A stretch of DNA of 25,741 bases, taken from positions 1 through 25,741 of the forward strand of contig CAJABS010000113.1 of NCBI GenBank assembly GCA_903938075.1. The letters are read 5' to 3'. Positions 1 to 8,028 of the stretch are shown here, one piece after another. Under the pieces are notes generated by a model, which made no database searches, had not been told where the DNA came from, and saw only the letters and a list, made by a program, of their open reading frames with translations. Within the stretch, counting starts at the first letter, position 1. Each line of letters opens with the position of its first letter. A program made the position numbers and the translations under genes. The DNA is from an uncultured Chloroflexota bacterium (GTDB taxonomy: Bacteria > Chloroflexota > Limnocylindria > Limnocylindrales > Limnocylindraceae).

Positions 1-183
1 CGATCTGGGCTTTGGATCCTCATCGGCGCCATCACCGCACTTCTCGGCTTCCTTGGGCTGAGCGCAGCGGCCATCCTCACGCTACTGATCGGTCTGACTC
101 TGAGCATTGCTGGAACGGTCTTTGTTGCCTATCGCGTCTACCGTCGTGAACCGAGGCGAACGCGCGCTAAGCGCCGCCAGTGA
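1..183 (+). CDS. C-terminal end of a membrane protein (partial)
   Basis: The frame is open from the first base and stops at TGA 181-183, leaving 60 residues of a protein whose start lies outside the window. The visible part is two hydrophobic stretches (about residues 4-24 and 26-46) followed by a strongly basic tail rich in Arg and Lys, which looks like a cytoplasmic C-terminus behind the last membrane helix. The stop overlaps the GTG start of the next gene (GTGA), so the two are probably translationally coupled. No family can be named from this fragment. Confidence 0.6.
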   Translation, partial: RSGLWILIGAITALLGFLGLSAAAILTLLIGLTLSIAGTVFVAYRVYRREPRRTRAKRRQ

Positions 184-938
184 TCACCGTCGATCTCCCA
201 TCGAGCGAGGCGCTCGCCGCAGCCACTTCCGCGTTCACCTTCGCCCTCGTTGGCATTGGCATGCTGATCATTGGAAGCGCAGTCGCTGCCGCTATCTGGG
301 CACGATCGCTAAATGGTTGGGCGCTTGGCGGTGTCTCGTTTGTGCTGAGTCAGACCGCACAGGTTGTGACGCTCTTCCTCTTTGGGCCACTCATCGCGGC
401 CTTTACTAGTGCACCGCTCCAAGAGGCGAGTCGCGCGATCATCCTCTCAACCGCCGCTCGCGGTGTTCGCGACGAACGGCCAACCGCCGCTTTTGGATTC
501 GGACATGGCGCTATTGACCTACTGACAAGCTCACTGATCCCCACGCTCTCTGCGGTCATCATCCTTGCTGGCATTCGAGATGGGAGCATCTTTGTTGGAC
601 TTGATGCTGAGGTCACCGACAGGGTGCACACGGTCGCCATCTTCCTCGCCAGCCAGACACTTCTCACTGGAGCTCTGCTCGTTGCGCAGAGCGCGCTGAT
701 GCTTGGGTTCCATGCGCTCCTCACGATGATGGTGCTCCGCGCCGTGGTTCGCGGCGGAGGTGCGCGCACAGTTGGCCTGGGGCTCCTCTTACCGATTGCA
801 ATTCATATGCCGGTCGCTGTGGTGCGCACGCTCTTCCCCATGGCAACGTTGCCAGTACTACTGGGCGCACTGCTCGTGGCGCTCCTCGCCTATCGCCGAG
901 GTCAGCGAGCTATGGCGGAGGCGGTAGCGGGTCAGTAG
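180..938 (+). CDS. YhfC-type glutamic intramembrane protease
   Basis: A 252-residue, almost wholly hydrophobic protein with about seven membrane segments. The diagnostic part is a QEASR motif (E82, R85) followed by FGFGHGAID (H109, D113), which matches the E-x-x-R and G-x-GHG-x-x-E signatures of the YhfC family, membrane proteins in the same broad group as CPBP/Rce1 proteases. Further His residues (H178, H209) lie in later helices and could complete a metal or catalytic site. The residue after GHGAI is Asp where I expect Glu, a conservative change. The GTG start overlaps the preceding stop. The 3' end runs 29 bases into the 3' end of the convergent VanY gene. The substrate is unknown. Confidence 0.65.
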   Translation: MITVDLPSSEALAAATSAFTFALVGIGMLIIGSAVAAAIWARSLNGWALGGVSFVLSQTAQVVTLFLFGPLIAAFTSAPLQEASRAIILSTAARGVRDERPTAAFGFGHGAIDLLTSSLIPTLSAVIILAGIRDGSIFVGLDAEVTDRVHTVAIFLASQTLLTGALLVAQSALMLGFHALLTMMVLRAVVRGGGARTVGLGLLLPIAIHMPVAVVRTLFPMATLPVLLGALLVALLAYRRGQRAMAEAVAGQ

Positions 939-1926
939 GAGACCCACTTGGCTCCTCGGGAGGCGGGGCCGATGGTGAATCGCTCGGCGTCTCACTCGTT
1001 GGCGGCGGAAGGCTCGGGCTTGGCAACACGTAGCCCTCTGGCGGTGTCAGCGAATCACATGCGGGCCCAATCACGCGATCACCGCCGTTCTGTCGATTCC
1101 ACAAGAAGATTCTCGGAACCTGTGCGCTGCAGACAATCTCGTAGGCGAGGATCTTGCCAACATAGCGCCAGTGCCACGCCTCGGCGCCATAGCAACTCAG
1201 CGCGATGTTTGCTGCCCCCGCTGGATACGAGCGAACGAATCCAAACTTGTATGCATGCGCTTCGAGCCAGAGTGCCGTTGGGGACGTAGCGAATTTCGGG
1301 TTGCTCCACGCAACACCGGTAAGGCTCCCGATGTCAACAGTGGTGCCGAGCTGATGCTCTGAGTGCCCAGGAACGGCACTGTACTTGCGAGCTTGCTGTA
1401 GTCCGGACTTTGCTACCCAGTTCGCAAACACCCGAACTTGCGTTGAATAGGAACGATAGGCTGAAAGGATCTTCAACGAGATCTTGGTCCTCTTCGCCTC
1501 CGTGAACATGGCGCTGAGCGCATCGGCTGCTTCACGCTTTAACCAGTAGCCGCCCTTAGGGCTGATGGCACCGAGCCAGGTAATGCGCACGAGGTTCGTT
1601 GGCTTATAGCTCGACGAGAGGCGATACATGGGGTCAAGAACCGAGGTGGCCCACTGGTTCGTGCGCCAGTTCTTTGTGGTGACCGCTCCTTGAATGCCAA
1701 TTGATTTGCGCGTGATGACGATCTTGCGCTTGTTGATTGCGGAGCAGGCGGTGATTGGGGGCACCTCAACCGTTTGCGGGGCCACTCCCGCCGCCACAAC
1801 CCCACCCCCTGGAAGGGCGGCTCCGAGGACCGAAGCACCCAGAATCAGCGCGAGCAGGGGCACCACACGCAGGAGGGGCCGGGAGTGGTGAGCACGGTTC
1901 ATGGAGATAGTTTGGCGCATTCCCAT
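910..1926 (-). CDS. VanY-like D-alanyl-D-alanine carboxypeptidase (M15), exported
   Basis: A secreted or anchored peptidase that should trim the terminal D-Ala of peptidoglycan stem peptides. The N-terminus has a basic start and a long hydrophobic segment (about residues 17-48), a signal peptide or anchor. The catalytic domain (about 120-270) shows the M15 zinc signatures: SAYRSYSTQ, PGHSEHQLGTTVDIG (H191, D198) and EAWHWRYVG (E249, H252). The last 50 or so residues are a Pro/Ser/Glu-rich tail typical of wall-spanning linkers. The start is uncertain. ATG at 1926 has a TATTTG six bases upstream and no SD; ATG at 1902 would give a shorter, more typical signal peptide. The open frame continues upstream to 2124 but that would overlap the divergent gene. 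There is no vanRS or vanHAX context, so ordinary cell-wall maintenance is likelier than glycopeptide resistance. Confidence 0.85.
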   Translation of the reverse strand: MGMRQTISMNRAHHSRPLLRVVPLLALILGASVLGAALPGGGVVAAGVAPQTVEVPPITACSAINKRKIVITRKSIGIQGAVTTKNWRTNQWATSVLDPMYRLSSSYKPTNLVRITWLGAISPKGGYWLKREAADALSAMFTEAKRTKISLKILSAYRSYSTQVRVFANWVAKSGLQQARKYSAVPGHSEHQLGTTVDIGSLTGVAWSNPKFATSPTALWLEAHAYKFGFVRSYPAGAANIALSCYGAEAWHWRYVGKILAYEIVCSAQVPRIFLWNRQNGGDRVIGPACDSLTPPEGYVLPSPSLPPPTSETPSDSPSAPPPEEPSGSPTDPLPPPP

Positions 1927-2011
1927 CTTGAACAAATAGTGGGCTAATGCTCGAGGCGCACCATGAGGAGGAACGAGGCAGATTGCCTCGGATATTGGGA
2001 AGGAGCCATGT

Positions 2012-2722
2012 ATGGCACGAACAGTGAAGCTCACTCCAAGCAACGGCGCTCGAAACAGCCTACCGGCGATCTTTGGCGCCGCGGCGCTGGTCGCTGCCGG
2101 GGCGCTTGCCGGTGCTGCGCTCACAAACGGTGGACCCGACGGTCGAGATGGTCGTCACCCTGAACGAGGGGCAGAAGCCCGCATGGAGATGGATCGTGAC
2201 CGCGATCGCGATGGTGGCGAGCATCGGGGTGCGGGCGGTCCGCACAACGAGGCGGACCTCACCGGAGCGGTCACCAGCGTGAGCCCAACTGAGCTCTCTA
2301 TTGCACTCGCTGACGGAACGACCAAGACGGTCGTGCTCGAAAGCTCGAGCCAGTACTTCACGAAGACAGCGGGCACCGCTGCCGACGTGGTCGTCGGCTC
2401 GTATGTGCTGATTGAGGCAGGAGCGCCGAATGGCGACGCAGTAATGGAAGTTGCGGGCATCGCCGTACTAGCTACCGGCCTCACTGATGCACATGTTCAC
2501 CTCGGCCGACCAGCGAAGGTCACCGCCGTAAACGGCAGTGAGCTCACCCTTGAAGTGGCCACGCGCCGCGGGGTGAAGACGATCACCGCAACGATCGGCG
2601 CCAACACGCTGATCAGCAAGGTGGCATCTGCAACAAACGCCGACGTTACCGCCGGCAACGTTGTGGTTGTTGATCTAGGCCGAGAGGCAGCAGCTGCCAA
2701 GTCGGTGCTGATCGTTAAGTAG
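2012..2722 (+). CDS. exported protein with two DUF5666-like beta domains
   Basis: A 236-residue protein. Its start is set by an SD GGAAGGAG ending six bases before the ATG. Residues 17-38 are a single hydrophobic signal or anchor segment. Residues 40-80 form a low-complexity charged linker with a Met-Asp-Arg-Asp-Arg run. Two similar halves follow (about 84-155 and 167-236). Each begins with a T-x-V-x-x-x-x-x-x-E-L-T/S-L/I-like strand and ends in a V-x-G-x-x-V strand, as in DUF5666 domains, small OB-like beta folds found in exported bacterial proteins. The internal duplication is visible by eye. The molecular function is unknown. The gene is divergent from the VanY gene and ends just before a hairpin. 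Confidence 0.6.
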   Translation: MARTVKLTPSNGARNSLPAIFGAAALVAAGALAGAALTNGGPDGRDGRHPERGAEARMEMDRDRDRDGGEHRGAGGPHNEADLTGAVTSVSPTELSIALADGTTKTVVLESSSQYFTKTAGTAADVVVGSYVLIEAGAPNGDAVMEVAGIAVLATGLTDAHVHLGRPAKVTAVNGSELTLEVATRRGVKTITATIGANTLISKVASATNADVTAGNVVVVDLGREAAAAKSVLIVK

Positions 2723-2745
2723 CGAACGCACCTAGTTTTCGCGCG

Positions 2746-2776
2746 ACGCCGCTGGTGGTCCTCCTACCAGCGGCGT
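2746..2776. terminator. hairpin between convergent genes, probable terminator
   Basis: ACGCCGCTGGT (2746-2756) and ACCAGCGGCGT (2766-2776) form a perfect 11-bp stem with a 9-base loop. It lies between the stop of the DUF5666-like gene and the end of the convergent TerC gene. The T-rich tail on the plus side is short (TGTTG), so termination strength is uncertain. Confidence 0.6.
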
Positions 2777-2784
2777 TGTTGCGT

Positions 2785-3771
2785 CTAGCGCTTGCGCGCG
2801 CGAGCGGTTCGACGTGCCTTTGTAGCGCGAGGAGCCTTGCGTGCGATGCGCCGTGTTCGTAGCAGTGATGCCACGATGGAGATCGTCAAGATGGAGATGA
2901 CAACCACCAAGCTGACGAGTGGCGGCACCTTCCAGTCGTGATTGATCGCCGGCAGGATCATCTTCACGCCGATCCACATCAACACGAAGCCGAGGCCTGC
3001 GCTCAGATAGTGGAAGCGATCCTTCGCATCGGCGAGCAAGAAGTAGAGATTGCGTAGCCCGAGGATGGCGAATGCGTTTGATGTGAAGACAATGAACGGA
3101 TCCGATGTGATGCCGAAGATGGCTGGGATGCTGTCGACCGCGAAGACTAGGTCAATGATGCCAATAACGGCGATCGTCAAGAAGATCGGCGTAAAGACAC
3201 GCTTCCCCGCCTTGATGACCCAGAAACGCTCTTCGTTGAAGTCGTTGTTCACGTGAATGAAGCGACGGACCAACTTGATTGCTGAGGGCGACTCTTCGCT
3301 GGCGTGCCCGCCACTACGAAGCATTTGGAAACCGGTGAAGAGCAAGAAAGCACCAAAGAACCAGAGGACCCACTCGAAGCGCTCAATCAGCGCCGCGCCA
3401 ATCAAGATCATGATGCCGCGGAGCAAGAGAGCGAGAAGGATGCCCCACATGAGGGCGAGCTGCTGCAGCTTCTTCGGCGTCTTGAGCGCAGCGAAGATCA
3501 GCGTGAAGACAAAGACGTTGTCAACGGAGAGTGACTTCTCCACGAGGTAGCCGACAAAGTACTCGGTCGTCTTTGTTCCATCACCCAAGTAGATTTGCAT
3601 CGCGATGCCGAAAATGATGGCGAGCACAATCCAAACGAGTGTCCAGGCGGCGGCCTCTTTGACGGGCACAACGTGGGTGCCATTCTTTCGCAGGAGGCCA
3701 AAGTCAATGGCGAGCGCAACGACGAGGAAGATTCCAAAACCGAGCCCGAGTGGTGAGAAGAGTTCGTTCAT
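2785..3771 (-). CDS. TerC/Alx-family integral membrane protein
   Basis: A 328-residue protein with about eight or nine membrane helices and a strongly basic C-terminal tail (Arg/Lys/Ala-rich, last 25 residues). The sequence reads as the TerC/Alx family throughout: an early EKSLSVDNVFVF segment, then FAVDSIPAIFGIT and FTSNAFAILGLRNLYF. Acidic residues in the DN and DS motifs are the conserved intramembrane positions. Family members handle manganese or other metals and were named for tellurium resistance. The start is supported by AAGGGGGGT directly upstream. It lies 74 bases downstream of the polysaccharide operon on the same strand and could be read through from it, though its function is unrelated. 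The local 5' region is too short for a yybP-ykoY riboswitch. Confidence 0.9.
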   Translation of the reverse strand: MNELFSPLGLGFGIFLVVALAIDFGLLRKNGTHVVPVKEAAAWTLVWIVLAIIFGIAMQIYLGDGTKTTEYFVGYLVEKSLSVDNVFVFTLIFAALKTPKKLQQLALMWGILLALLLRGIMILIGAALIERFEWVLWFFGAFLLFTGFQMLRSGGHASEESPSAIKLVRRFIHVNNDFNEERFWVIKAGKRVFTPIFLTIAVIGIIDLVFAVDSIPAIFGITSDPFIVFTSNAFAILGLRNLYFLLADAKDRFHYLSAGLGFVLMWIGVKMILPAINHDWKVPPLVSLVVVISILTISIVASLLRTRRIARKAPRATKARRTARARKR

Positions 3772-3845
3772 GGACCCCCCTTGCTAGTCGCCGTTGTGGC
3801 GTTGAAGCAATGGTAGCGGAGGGGGGTTAGCGAGGCCGCCGATGA

Positions 3846-4448
3846 TTAGACTCGAGCGAGACCGCCGTTCGCTGGGTTGAGCGTGTAGGAGCGTGCGCAG
3901 GCGCTGCAGCTGAGCGTGGAGCCCTCATTAGGCAGGCGGCTGCCGCAGTCGCACACCCAGCCGATCCGCTTGGCTGGGCTACCAACCACAAGGGCACGCG
4001 GTGGAACATTGCGGGAGGCGACGCCGCCCGCACCAACCATGCAGTAGTCACCCAGGGTGATTCCAGCCACGATCACGGCGCCAGCGCCAATCGAGGCGCC
4101 ATCACCCACGCTGATCGGGCTCACCACCCAGTCGCTGGCCGCCGCAAGGCCGCCGTCAGGGGTCTGTGCGCGCGGGAAGCGGTCGTTCGTGAGGATCGCG
4201 TTAGGGCCAATGAAGACGCCGTTGCCAGCGGTAACCCCGTGATAGACGAGGGCGAGGTTCTGCACCTTGCAACGGTCACCAAGGACCACGTCGGCATCAA
4301 TGAATGCGCCGCGGCCAATGATGCAGTCGGCGCCGATCTTTGCACCACGGCGCACCACCGCGCCACCCCACACCTTGCTGCGCGCACCAATCGTGGCGCC
4401 ATCTTCAACCATTGCCGTTGGATCAATGAACGCCGTTGGATCAATCAT
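3846..4448 (-). CDS. wbpD: WbpD-like UDP-sugar N-acetyltransferase (hexapeptide repeat)
   Basis: A 200-residue left-handed beta-helix acyltransferase. Hexapeptide repeats run from residue 1 to about 165 (for example TIGARSKVWGG, KIGADCIIGRGAFI, SIGAGAVIVAGITLG). The KVQNLALVYHGVT and FIGPNAILTNDRFPRA segments match the WbpD/WlbB group, which acetylates the 3-amino group of UDP-2-acetamido-3-amino-glucuronate using acetyl-CoA. The C-terminus carries two Cys pairs (CDCG and CSAC), probably a small zinc ribbon, as seen in relatives. The ATG overlaps the wbpA stop as ATGA, so it is coupled as the last gene of the operon. Identity rests on motifs plus the complete pathway around it. Confidence 0.85.
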   Translation of the reverse strand: MIDPTAFIDPTAMVEDGATIGARSKVWGGAVVRRGAKIGADCIIGRGAFIDADVVLGDRCKVQNLALVYHGVTAGNGVFIGPNAILTNDRFPRAQTPDGGLAAASDWVVSPISVGDGASIGAGAVIVAGITLGDYCMVGAGGVASRNVPPRALVVGSPAKRIGWVCDCGSRLPNEGSTLSCSACARSYTLNPANGGLARV

Positions 4449-5854
4449 TGGGCAGCGACTCCGTTTGGTCGACCGAAGCCGATGCGCTTCGCGCCAGCTG
4501 GCAGCTTCGCGCCAGCGCAGGCATTGCGACCATCGATGAGCACCTTCAGCCCAGGGAAGAGTGTCGCGAAGTCCATCGTGCGATAGGCGGCGTCGGCGGT
4601 TGCAACAACAACGGCACTAACCTGCGCGTTGGCACTGCCGTCCCATGGCGTCATCTTGAGCGCTGCAACGTCGTCGGCACTCAAGAGCGGGTCGGCACCA
4701 AGAACCGTCGCGCCGCGCTCGCGCAGCGCATCGGCAACCAGTGGTCCGCGCGCATGCGCCAGCTCGCGAACACCTTCGCGATAGGTGAGTCCGAGCACCG
4801 CAACCGTTGCCCCCTTGAGGGATCCGAGTTGCTTCGCTACGGCGTCAACGGCGCGATCTACCTGTCCATCGTTCACGGCGCGCGCGGTCTTGATCACGTC
4901 AAGGTCACCATCGGTCGAGAGGATCATGCGCGGATAGACGGGAATGCAGTGCCCACCAACACCGATACCAGGCTCATGAATGTGCGAGTACGGCTGCGAA
5001 TTCGCGGCGCGAATCACCTCAGAGAGATCAATGCCGTGTCGATCCGCAACACGAGCGAACTCGTTAGCGAGCGCAATGTTTACATCGCGATAGGTCGTCT
5101 CGGCGAGCTTCGCCATCTCGGCGGCCTCGAGCGTCTGCATCTGCGCGATGGGCGCATCGAGCACGCTCTCGTAGAAGGCGGTGGCACGCGCCAAGCTGGC
5201 AGCGTCGGTGCCGCCCACAAGCTTCGGATACGCGGCGAGATTACGGAAGGTTTGACCGGTCAACACGCGCTCTGGCGAGAAGCAGCCAAAGACCTTGGCG
5301 CCACTCTTGGCAGCAACCTTCGCAACCAGTTCGCGGGTGGTGCCGATCGGCACGGTGGTTTCAAGGATCACGAGTAGGTCGTCGTGCGCGCCGGCGATCA
5401 GCGTTTCGGTAGCGCCAACGAGCGCCTTATCGGCGATGCTCCCGTCGTCGCGAACGAGTACGGGCACAACGACAAGGGCAACGTCGGCGTCGCGCACCGC
5501 GGCAGGGCCATCAATCGTGGCGCGTAGGCGACCTGAGCCAACGTGCTCGGCAAGAAGTTCCGGAAGATTTGGTTCGCCGCCCCATGGCGCGACGCCCGAG
5601 TTAATGATGTCGACGAGGGCCTGATTGATGTCAACGGCATGCACGCGCCAACCGTGTGAGGCGAACTGCAGGGCGAGCGGTAGGCCGATCTTCCCCGAGC
5701 CGATAACGGCGATGGTGCCGACGGTGCCGGGGGCGCCGACCCACGGCTTGGCGGTAACAGGGGTGCCGTGGGTGCAGGGATGCGGTTCAGCGGTGAAGGA
5801 GCCACCGAGCATGGACGTTGCTCGACCGAGTGGATCTGTGGTGCCTGCGCTCAT
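4445..5854 (-). CDS. wbpA: UDP-N-acetylglucosamine 6-dehydrogenase (WbpA-like)
   Basis: A 469-residue nucleotide-sugar dehydrogenase of the UDP-glucose/GDP-mannose family. It oxidises UDP-GlcNAc at C6 to the uronic acid with two NAD+. The NAD-binding motif GSGKIGLPLA starts near residue 52. The central domain has ETTVPIGTT and the AEMAKLAETTYRDVNIA helix. The catalytic Cys is C303 in GVGGHCIPVYP. The C-terminal UDP-binding domain includes GLTYREGVRELAHAR. It has an N-terminal extension of about 45 residues before the Rossmann fold. The start is nevertheless well supported, since AAGGAGGGG lies just upstream of the ATG. That SD is one arm of an inverted repeat. The gene supplies the first step of the neighbouring pathway. 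Confidence 0.9.
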   Translation of the reverse strand: MSAGTTDPLGRATSMLGGSFTAEPHPCTHGTPVTAKPWVGAPGTVGTIAVIGSGKIGLPLALQFASHGWRVHAVDINQALVDIINSGVAPWGGEPNLPELLAEHVGSGRLRATIDGPAAVRDADVALVVVPVLVRDDGSIADKALVGATETLIAGAHDDLLVILETTVPIGTTRELVAKVAAKSGAKVFGCFSPERVLTGQTFRNLAAYPKLVGGTDAASLARATAFYESVLDAPIAQMQTLEAAEMAKLAETTYRDVNIALANEFARVADRHGIDLSEVIRAANSQPYSHIHEPGIGVGGHCIPVYPRMILSTDGDLDVIKTARAVNDGQVDRAVDAVAKQLGSLKGATVAVLGLTYREGVRELAHARGPLVADALRERGATVLGADPLLSADDVAALKMTPWDGSANAQVSAVVVATADAAYRTMDFATLFPGLKVLIDGRNACAGAKLPAGAKRIGFGRPNGVAAQ

Positions 5855-5856
5855 TG

Positions 5857-5880
5857 CCCCTCCTTGTTCCCTTGGAGGGG
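5857..5880 (-). promoter_or_regulatory. inverted repeat covering the wbpA ribosome binding site
   Basis: On the minus strand CCCCTCC (5880-5874) and GGAGGGG (5863-5857) form a perfect 7-bp stem with a 10-base loop. It lies between the wbpB stop and the wbpA ATG, and the 3' arm is the wbpA SD itself. In RNA the fold would hide the ribosome binding site. Whether it acts as a translational switch is inference. Confidence 0.45.
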
Positions 5881-5883
5881 ATG

Positions 5884-6897
5884 CTACACCGCGGCGATGG
5901 CCTCGAGGTTTGGCCGCACGGGGATCCCGCCACCGCGTGCGGACTCAAGGACTGCGTCGGCAAGGATCACAGCACGCGCGCCGTCGTGAATGCTAACCGC
6001 AGGCTTCGCCTCACCACGAGCGGCGGCGAGGAAAGCACTCAGCTCCAACGCCAGCGGCTCTTGTCGTGCGGCGGGTAGGTCGGCGGTGCGACCCGGCTGT
6101 ACTGGCGCGAACCCATCGAGCATGGCACTCGAGTTTGGATCGGCGCTGGTGAACGAGACGGTGCGCTGCAGCAGGCTCACGTCGTACGCTCCTGCACTCG
6201 TAGTGACGAGCAGCTGTCGACGCTTTGCTGGTGCAAGCCATGAGGCGCGAATGCGCGCCACCGCGCCGCCCGTAAACGTGAAGAGCGCCTCGGCGAAATC
6301 CTCACGCCCCTCAATGAGTCGTGAGCCGGCCACGGCGGTGACGGAGAGTGGCGAACTGCCAGCGATGGCACAGGCGAGATCAATGTCGTGGACCATCAGG
6401 TCGCGCACCACGCCAACATCGCTGATGCGCTCGGGGAGTGGGCTCTCGCGCATCGCCTCAATGGCGTAGAGCGCCTCACCAGCGCTTCCGCCCATCTGCT
6501 CAAAGAGTCGCGTGACGGCGGGGTTGAAGCGCTCCACATGGCCGACCTGCACGATGGCGCCAGCGGCGGTTGCTCGTGCGACCAAGTCGAGCGCCTCGGC
6601 CGAATCAGCGGCGAGCGGCTTCTCGACCAGGATCGGAATCTTGCGCTCGATGGCGCGAATCACCAGTGCGGAGTGGAAGCGCGTTGGCGCAGCGATGATC
6701 GCCGCCTCAAGGCCCGGGTGGTTCAGTAGCTCTGCGGCGTCGGTGTATGCGGTGGCTGATGGCGCCACGGCGAGTGCAGCGTCGCGCGCTGCATCGACGG
6801 GGTCACTGATCGCCACAATCTCGACGTCGGGAAGTGTTGCGAGAACACGGAGATGGTTGCGGCCCATCACGCCGAGGCCGATCAGGCCAACCTTCAT
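5884..6897 (-). CDS. wbpB: Gfo/Idh/MocA oxidoreductase, WbpB-like 3-dehydrogenase
   Basis: A 337-residue NAD-dependent oxidoreductase. By pathway position it oxidises UDP-GlcNAc-uronate at C3, preparing it for the aminotransferase. The Rossmann motif GLIGLGVMGRNH starts at residue 4, the family EKP motif is at 92-94, VGHVERFNP follows near 118, and H170 with D173 in MVHDIDLA is the usual catalytic region. The start is ambiguous. ATG at 6897 gives an ATGA overlap with the wbpE stop and places the Rossmann strand directly at the N-terminus; ATG at 6906 adds three residues and has GGGAG only three bases away. I chose 6897 because wbpA/wbpD use the same overlap. Confidence 0.85.
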   Translation of the reverse strand: MKVGLIGLGVMGRNHLRVLATLPDVEIVAISDPVDAARDAALAVAPSATAYTDAAELLNHPGLEAAIIAAPTRFHSALVIRAIERKIPILVEKPLAADSAEALDLVARATAAGAIVQVGHVERFNPAVTRLFEQMGGSAGEALYAIEAMRESPLPERISDVGVVRDLMVHDIDLACAIAGSSPLSVTAVAGSRLIEGREDFAEALFTFTGGAVARIRASWLAPAKRRQLLVTTSAGAYDVSLLQRTVSFTSADPNSSAMLDGFAPVQPGRTADLPAARQEPLALELSAFLAAARGEAKPAVSIHDGARAVILADAVLESARGGGIPVRPNLEAIAAV

Positions 6898-8015
6898 GCG
6901 GGCCATGCGCTCCCGCCGTGGCGCTCCACGGCGCGTCGCAGCGAGGCGGCAACCTCCTCTTGTTCAGCAGCGGTGATCGCCGCGAACATTGGGAGCGAGA
7001 GGCAACCCTTCGCCAGCGCATCAGTGACAGGCAGCGCAACGTCGAGGCCGCGCTCCTTGATGTATGGCTGCTGACTTACTGGGATCGGATAGTAAATACC
7101 GGTGCCGATCCCATCGTTGGCAAGATCTTTCACGATCTCGTCGCGCGCCGGACCAACGTGCACGGTGTACTGGTGATAGACGTGCAGATTTCCTGCCGGC
7201 GTTCCCTGGCGAACGATTGGCGCGCCAGCAAGCAGTTCGTCGTAGCGCGCCGCAGCGGCAACGCGTGCCGCCGTGAACTGCGCAAGTTTGCCGAGCTGCA
7301 CGATGCCGATCGCAGCGGCGATGTCGGTCATGCGGTAATTCGTACCGAGCATCTCGTGCAGGTAGCGCACCTTCATCCCTTGGCTGCGGAAGGTGCGCAG
7401 CCACTCGTTCAGCGTGTCGTCGTTCGTTGTGATCATGCCCCCCTCACCACTGGTGATGTTCTTCGTGGCGTAGAGCGAGAAGGCGCCAACGCCGAACGAA
7501 CCGGCCTGCTTGCCGCCCTGGGTTGCGCCGACCGCCTGGCAGGCGTCTTCGATCATGGCGAGGTTGTGCTTGGCGGCGAGCGCGCCAAGGGCGCTCATGT
7601 CGGCGATAAGGCCAAAGAGGTGCACCGGCATCAGCGCCTTTGTCTTTGGCGTGATCGCTGCTGCCGCTGCGACCGGATCCATGAGCCAGGTGACGGGATC
7701 GATATCAACGAATCGTGGCGTGGCACCCGCGCGCAAGATCGCTGCAGCCGTGGCACTAAAGGTGTGGCCAACGGTAATGACCTCGTCGCCAGGCTTGATG
7801 CCGAGCCCTTGAATGATCGCCTCTTCGGCGAGCGTGCCGTTCGCCATGGCGATCGCGTGCTTCACGCCAACGAGCTCGGCGAAGCGGCGCTCAAACTCGG
7901 CAACGCGTGGGCCCTGCGCGAGGGCGCCCGACATGATCGCGTCGGCGGCGGCATCGGCCTCCTCGCGGCCAACGGCGGGGCGGGTGATCGGGATGCGAAT
8001 TGGCGGTGTACTCAT
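6894..8015 (-). CDS. wbpE: DegT/DnrJ/EryC1 sugar aminotransferase (WbpE-like)
   Basis: A 373-residue PLP aminotransferase that should convert the 3-keto sugar nucleotide to the 3-amino sugar with glutamate as donor. Visible family marks are TVGHTFSATA, the DIDP segment, EDACQAVGA (D157 contacts the PLP ring nitrogen), FSLYATKNITSGEGG with the Schiff-base lysine K185, and the C-terminal YPIPVSQQPY. Length is normal for the family. It starts 13 bases after the wbpI stop with no obvious SD, so translation may depend on ribosomes arriving from wbpI. It overlaps wbpB at its 3' end. Confidence 0.9.
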   Translation of the reverse strand: MSTPPIRIPITRPAVGREEADAAADAIMSGALAQGPRVAEFERRFAELVGVKHAIAMANGTLAEEAIIQGLGIKPGDEVITVGHTFSATAAAILRAGATPRFVDIDPVTWLMDPVAAAAAITPKTKALMPVHLFGLIADMSALGALAAKHNLAMIEDACQAVGATQGGKQAGSFGVGAFSLYATKNITSGEGGMITTNDDTLNEWLRTFRSQGMKVRYLHEMLGTNYRMTDIAAAIGIVQLGKLAQFTAARVAAAARYDELLAGAPIVRQGTPAGNLHVYHQYTVHVGPARDEIVKDLANDGIGTGIYYPIPVSQQPYIKERGLDVALPVTDALAKGCLSLPMFAAITAAEQEEVAASLRRAVERHGGSAWPA

Positions 8016-8028
8016 TGCGGGGAGCGTA

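Noticed and set aside
2196..2216. Short tandem pattern encoding Asp-Arg repeats in the DUF5666-like gene
   Set aside because: It is a brief low-complexity stretch within a coding linker. The copies are imperfect and there is no sign of a separate repeat element.
3772..3845. A yybP-ykoY (manganese) riboswitch before the TerC gene
   Set aside because: The gap is only 74 bases, too short for this riboswitch, and I see no paired helices with its conserved loop sequences.
4436..5377. A 313-codon open frame on the plus strand inside wbpA, and a 451-codon one at 6834-8189
   Set aside because: Both are shadows of the minus-strand wbp genes. They have no SD, no recognisable motifs and a composition typical of the antisense frame of GC-rich genes.
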